From: Omnitrophica WOR_2 bacterium RIFCSPHIGHO2_02_FULL_52_10
GTDB taxonomy: Bacteria > Omnitrophota > Gorgyraeia > Zapsychrales > Zapsychraceae
Direction: 5' to 3'
DNA length: 6,070 nucleotides
Assembly: GCA_001805655.1 (NCBI GenBank)
Contig: MHGR01000063.1
Span: 1-6,070 of the forward strand
Below are positions 4,333 through 6,070 of this stretch, piece by piece. A program made the position numbers and the translations under genes. The notes beneath the pieces are model-generated. The model did no database searches, was not told where the DNA came from, and saw nothing but the letters and a program-made list of their open reading frames with translations. Position 1 is the first letter of the stretch. Each line of letters starts with the position of its first letter.

Positions 4333-4403
4333 CGTGAAGCGTGAAGCGCTTCACGTTTCACGCTTCACGCAACTTCTGTCCACCAGCAAACGAGCGCTTC
4401 ACG
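4333..4403. repeat. shuffled CGTGAAGC repeats between atpD and atpI
   Basis: The 8-mer CGTGAAGC or its complement occurs five times: 4333-4340, 4340-4347, 4348-4355 (complement), 4362-4369 (complement) and 4396-4403 (complement). A near copy, TTTCACG, is at 4356-4362. Two palindromes compete: a 13-bp stem CGTGAAGCGTGAA (4333-4345) with 4357-4369, and a perfect 16-base palindrome at 4340-4355. The last copy ends one base before the atpD stop codon. Such words probably spread by copying within a genome; any effect on atpI translation is inferred. Confidence 0.75.
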
Positions 4404-4404
4404 A

Positions 4405-5022
4405 TTATACGCTGGCTTCTTCCAGGCTTTTTGTCTCTATTTTCTTCTTCACTACCTTGCTCACTCCGACGGCATTCGCCTGCTGGTCCCCCAGGCAGAT
4501 GCGTATCACGCGTATGTTTTCCTGGCATTCCGGGATCTTGATTTTCTCGAACAAATTCACCCTTTGGGTGGTAATGCGCAGTTCGTGCTCCAGGACATCG
4601 ATTTGCTGCTGGATCACAAAGACCTCGGCGAGACAGGTCACCAGGATGCGCAGTTCCTCGATCCCGCTGTCGATCCAGAACGGCGTTGAATAGAGATCAT
4701 ATTCCGCCGGTTTAAAATGGATGTTGCTGTAGACCGGCACGTTCGCCCCGGCAATATTGACGATGTCCACCAGGACTTTTTCCGGCGTAACCAATGCCTT
4801 TAAATCGATTCCCGGTACCGCCAGCAGGCCGGCCCATGCGCCAATTTCTTCCGCTTTGGAATGCAGCACCCCCTCGCGCTCCGCCTTGAGCCTGCGGGCT
4901 TCGAGGATTTTCATCTGCAGCTGCTGTTTTTTCAGCTGCAATGTCGGCAAATAATGCTGGAACTGCTTTAAGCTGTCCCGCTGCCGCTTTAATTCGCCCT
5001 TCGTCAGTTTGATTTTCGCCAT
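4405..5022 (-). CDS. atpD: V-type ATPase subunit D (central stalk)
   Basis: A 205-residue soluble protein forming the long coiled-coil shaft that transmits rotation from the A3B3 head to the membrane ring. The N-terminus MAKIKLTKGELKRQRDSL and the following YLPTLQLKKQQLQMKI are diagnostic for the family. Helical N-terminal (about 5-60) and C-terminal (about 125-190) stretches flank a middle globular part (IAGANVPVYSNIHF). The length is normal. The start at 5022 is chosen because it gives the family N-terminus; a TTG further upstream at 5103 would add 27 unrelated residues. The ribosome-binding site is weak (GGCGGA close to the ATG). It follows atpB after 81 bases that contain a possible hairpin. 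B-D-I-K is the order seen in chlamydial and spirochaete V-ATPase operons. Confidence 0.95.
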   Translation of the reverse strand: MAKIKLTKGELKRQRDSLKQFQHYLPTLQLKKQQLQMKILEARRLKAEREGVLHSKAEEIGAWAGLLAVPGIDLKALVTPEKVLVDIVNIAGANVPVYSNIHFKPAEYDLYSTPFWIDSGIEELRILVTCLAEVFVIQQQIDVLEHELRITTQRVNLFEKIKIPECQENIRVIRICLGDQQANAVGVSKVVKKKIETKSLEEASV

Positions 5023-5053
5023 TATCCGCCGCCCGCGTTTTCCAGCCACCCGC

Positions 5054-5098
5054 GGCCCGAAATATATGGTACAGGACACGGGTGACGAATAACGGGCC
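5054..5098. repeat. short inverted repeat in the atpB-atpD gap
   Basis: GGCCCG (5054-5059) pairs with CGGGCC (5093-5098), enclosing 33 bases that include ACGGGTGACGAATAACGGG, a word with an internal ACGGG repeat. The arms are short, so chance cannot be excluded. It has no T tract on the minus strand and is therefore not a terminator. Confidence 0.3.
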
Positions 5099-5103
5099 CT
5101 CAA

Positions 5104-6070
5104 TTATACGTTTATTTTTTCCTTTGGCCAATATTCTTGGATGAGGGAATCCCTGATGCCGGTTTCCGAGGGGTCAAAAATATCCGACAGGATCGTCCAG
5201 CCCTTGTCGAGCGCTTCTTCGAGAGGGATATTGGCCGACAGATCCATCAGCTCGTCCTCGAACCGCTTTCCATACTTCAGCAGTTTGTTGTCCCAGGCGC
5301 TCATTTGAAACCCCATGGACCGTTTTTCAAGGGTTTCGCGGTAATCGGCAAACAGCTGGATCATGCGGTCCATGATCGTGCGGTGATCCGAGCGCGTCTT
5401 GCCGTTGACCTGCTGCTTGAGGCGGCTGAGACTCCCGAACGGCTCAATGCGCCCGCCGCGCAGATAGAATTGTCCTTCCGTGATATAGCCGGTGTTATCG
5501 GGAACCGGGTGGGTCACATCATCGCCGGGCATGGTCGTCACCGCCAGGATCGTGATGGAACCGGCCCCCTGAAAATCGACGGCCTTTTCATAACGGGAAG
5601 CGAGCTGGCTGTACAGGTCGCCGGGATACCCGCGGTTGGACGGAATCTGTTCCATCGTGATCGCGATTTCTTTCAGCGCGTCCGAAAAGTTGGTCATGTC
5701 GGTCAGCAGGACCAGGACCCTTTTCCCTTCCAGGGCGAACTGCTCGGCCACGGCCAGGCACATGTCCGGCACCAGAAGGCATTCGACCGTCGGGTCGGAA
5801 GCGGTGTGGATAAAAAGGACGGAGCGCGACAGGGCGCCTTGCTCCTCCAAGATGTCGCGGAAAAAAAGGTAGTCGTCATACTTCAACCCCATCCCGCCGA
5901 TGATGATCATGTCGATCTCGGCCTGCAGGGCGATGCGGGCGAGCAGCTCGTTATACGGCTCCCCGGCGATGGAGAAGATCGGCAGTTTCTGGGACTCCAC
6001 CAGCGAGTTGAAGACATCAATCATCGGGATGCCGGTCCGGATCATCTTTTTGGGAACGATGCGCTTGGCC
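5104..6070 (-). CDS. atpB: V-type ATPase subunit B (regulatory, non-catalytic), 5' end outside window
   Basis: The C-terminal 321 residues of the B subunit, which alternates with catalytic A subunits in the soluble head. The frame is open to the window edge: AKRIVPKK precedes the internal [15 protein letters not shown], so that Met is not the start and roughly the first quarter is missing. As in the family, the Walker A glycine-rich loop is replaced by [15 protein letters not shown]. Other hallmarks are [28 protein letters not shown], the segment [20 protein letters not shown] and GSLSRLK. The arginine in GSLSR corresponds to the arginine finger that reaches the neighbouring A subunit. The C-terminal helical part (about the last 100 residues) is intact and ends at TAA. 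An A subunit gene is expected just upstream, outside the window. Confidence 0.96.
   Translation of the reverse strand, partial: AKRIVPKKMIRTGIPMIDVFNSLVESQKLPIFSIAGEPYNELLARIALQAEIDMIIIGGMGLKYDDYLFFRDILEEQGALSRSVLFIHTASDPTVECLLVPDMCLAVAEQFALEGKRVLVLLTDMTNFSDALKEIAITMEQIPSNRGYPGDLYSQLASRYEKAVDFQGAGSITILAVTTMPGDDVTHPVPDNTGYITEGQFYLRGGRIEPFGSLSRLKQQVNGKTRSDHRTIMDRMIQLFADYRETLEKRSMGFQMSAWDNKLLKYGKRFEDELMDLSANIPLEEALDKGWTILSDIFDPSETGIRDSLIQEYWPKEKINV

Noticed and set aside
4333..4403. CRISPR-like array
   Set aside because: The repeat units are 8 bases, occur in both orientations, and are partly contiguous without regular spacers.
3695..4693. A 332-codon open frame on the plus strand across atpI and atpD
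   Set aside because: It lies antisense to two clearly recognised ATPase genes, its translation matches no family I know, and it runs through the intergenic repeats. It is a by-product of the codon composition of the real genes.
5023..5103. TTG start extending atpD upstream to 5103
   Set aside because: The added residues do not resemble the subunit D N-terminus, whereas the ATG at 5022 begins exactly with the conserved MAKIKLTK pattern.
4712..5131. A 139-codon minus-strand frame overlapping atpD
   Set aside because: It is in a different frame from atpD, which has diagnostic family sequence throughout. The translation is low-complexity and alanine-rich.

Overview
The window looks like part of a bacterial chromosome, probably a metagenome-type lineage. 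The strongest evidence is a bacterial V/A-type ATPase operon in the order B-D-I-K on the minus strand. This is the chlamydial/spirochaete-style arrangement, also seen in PVC-related phyla such as Omnitrophota. Neither tRNA encodes its CCA end, so a CCA-adding enzyme is needed. The phylum is a guess from gene order and general appearance and was not tested. Everything with a clear function is on the minus strand, so transcription runs from high to low coordinates.

Layout by region. 6070-2057: V-type ATPase genes atpB (5' end outside the window), atpD, atpI and atpK. The B and D subunits belong to the soluble V1 sector, I is the membrane stator, and K is the rotor ring proteolipid. K carries a residue pattern typical of Na+-binding rings, so the complex may be Na+-coupled. 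Two intergenic gaps hold inverted repeats; the D/I gap is filled by shuffled copies of the 8-mer CGTGAAGC. 2039-2011: a perfect consensus sigma-70 promoter, leading into tRNA-Val(UAC) at 1919-1846.

1726-1248: the most unusual part. An intact tRNA-Asp(GUC) lies directly behind a small GIY-YIG nuclease gene, and the stop codon of that gene shares its last base with the first base of the tRNA. On the other side of the nuclease gene is a wrecked second tRNA-Asp. Its anticodon arm has been replaced by a GC-rich hairpin, and its D arm is interrupted by a 68-base palindromic insert. A third piece, matching the 3' end of tRNA-Asp, lies at 1018-1034. The segment between that piece and the intact tRNA is almost entirely nested inverted repeats. 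A clean intrinsic terminator at 990-955 probably ends the tRNA transcript.

953-641: AT-rich, without a convincing gene, and rich in inverted repeats. 640-458: a plus-strand reading frame with protein-like composition but no usable start, read as the C-terminal remnant of an unidentified gene. 445-31: an ArsR-family repressor gene with a strong promoter and a 12-bp palindrome over the predicted transcription start, followed after 12 bases by the first six codons of another gene that leaves the window.

In function there are three units: an ion-translocating ATPase operon, a small tRNA operon invaded by a nuclease gene and palindromic elements, and an autoregulated ArsR operon whose effector gene is mostly outside the window.
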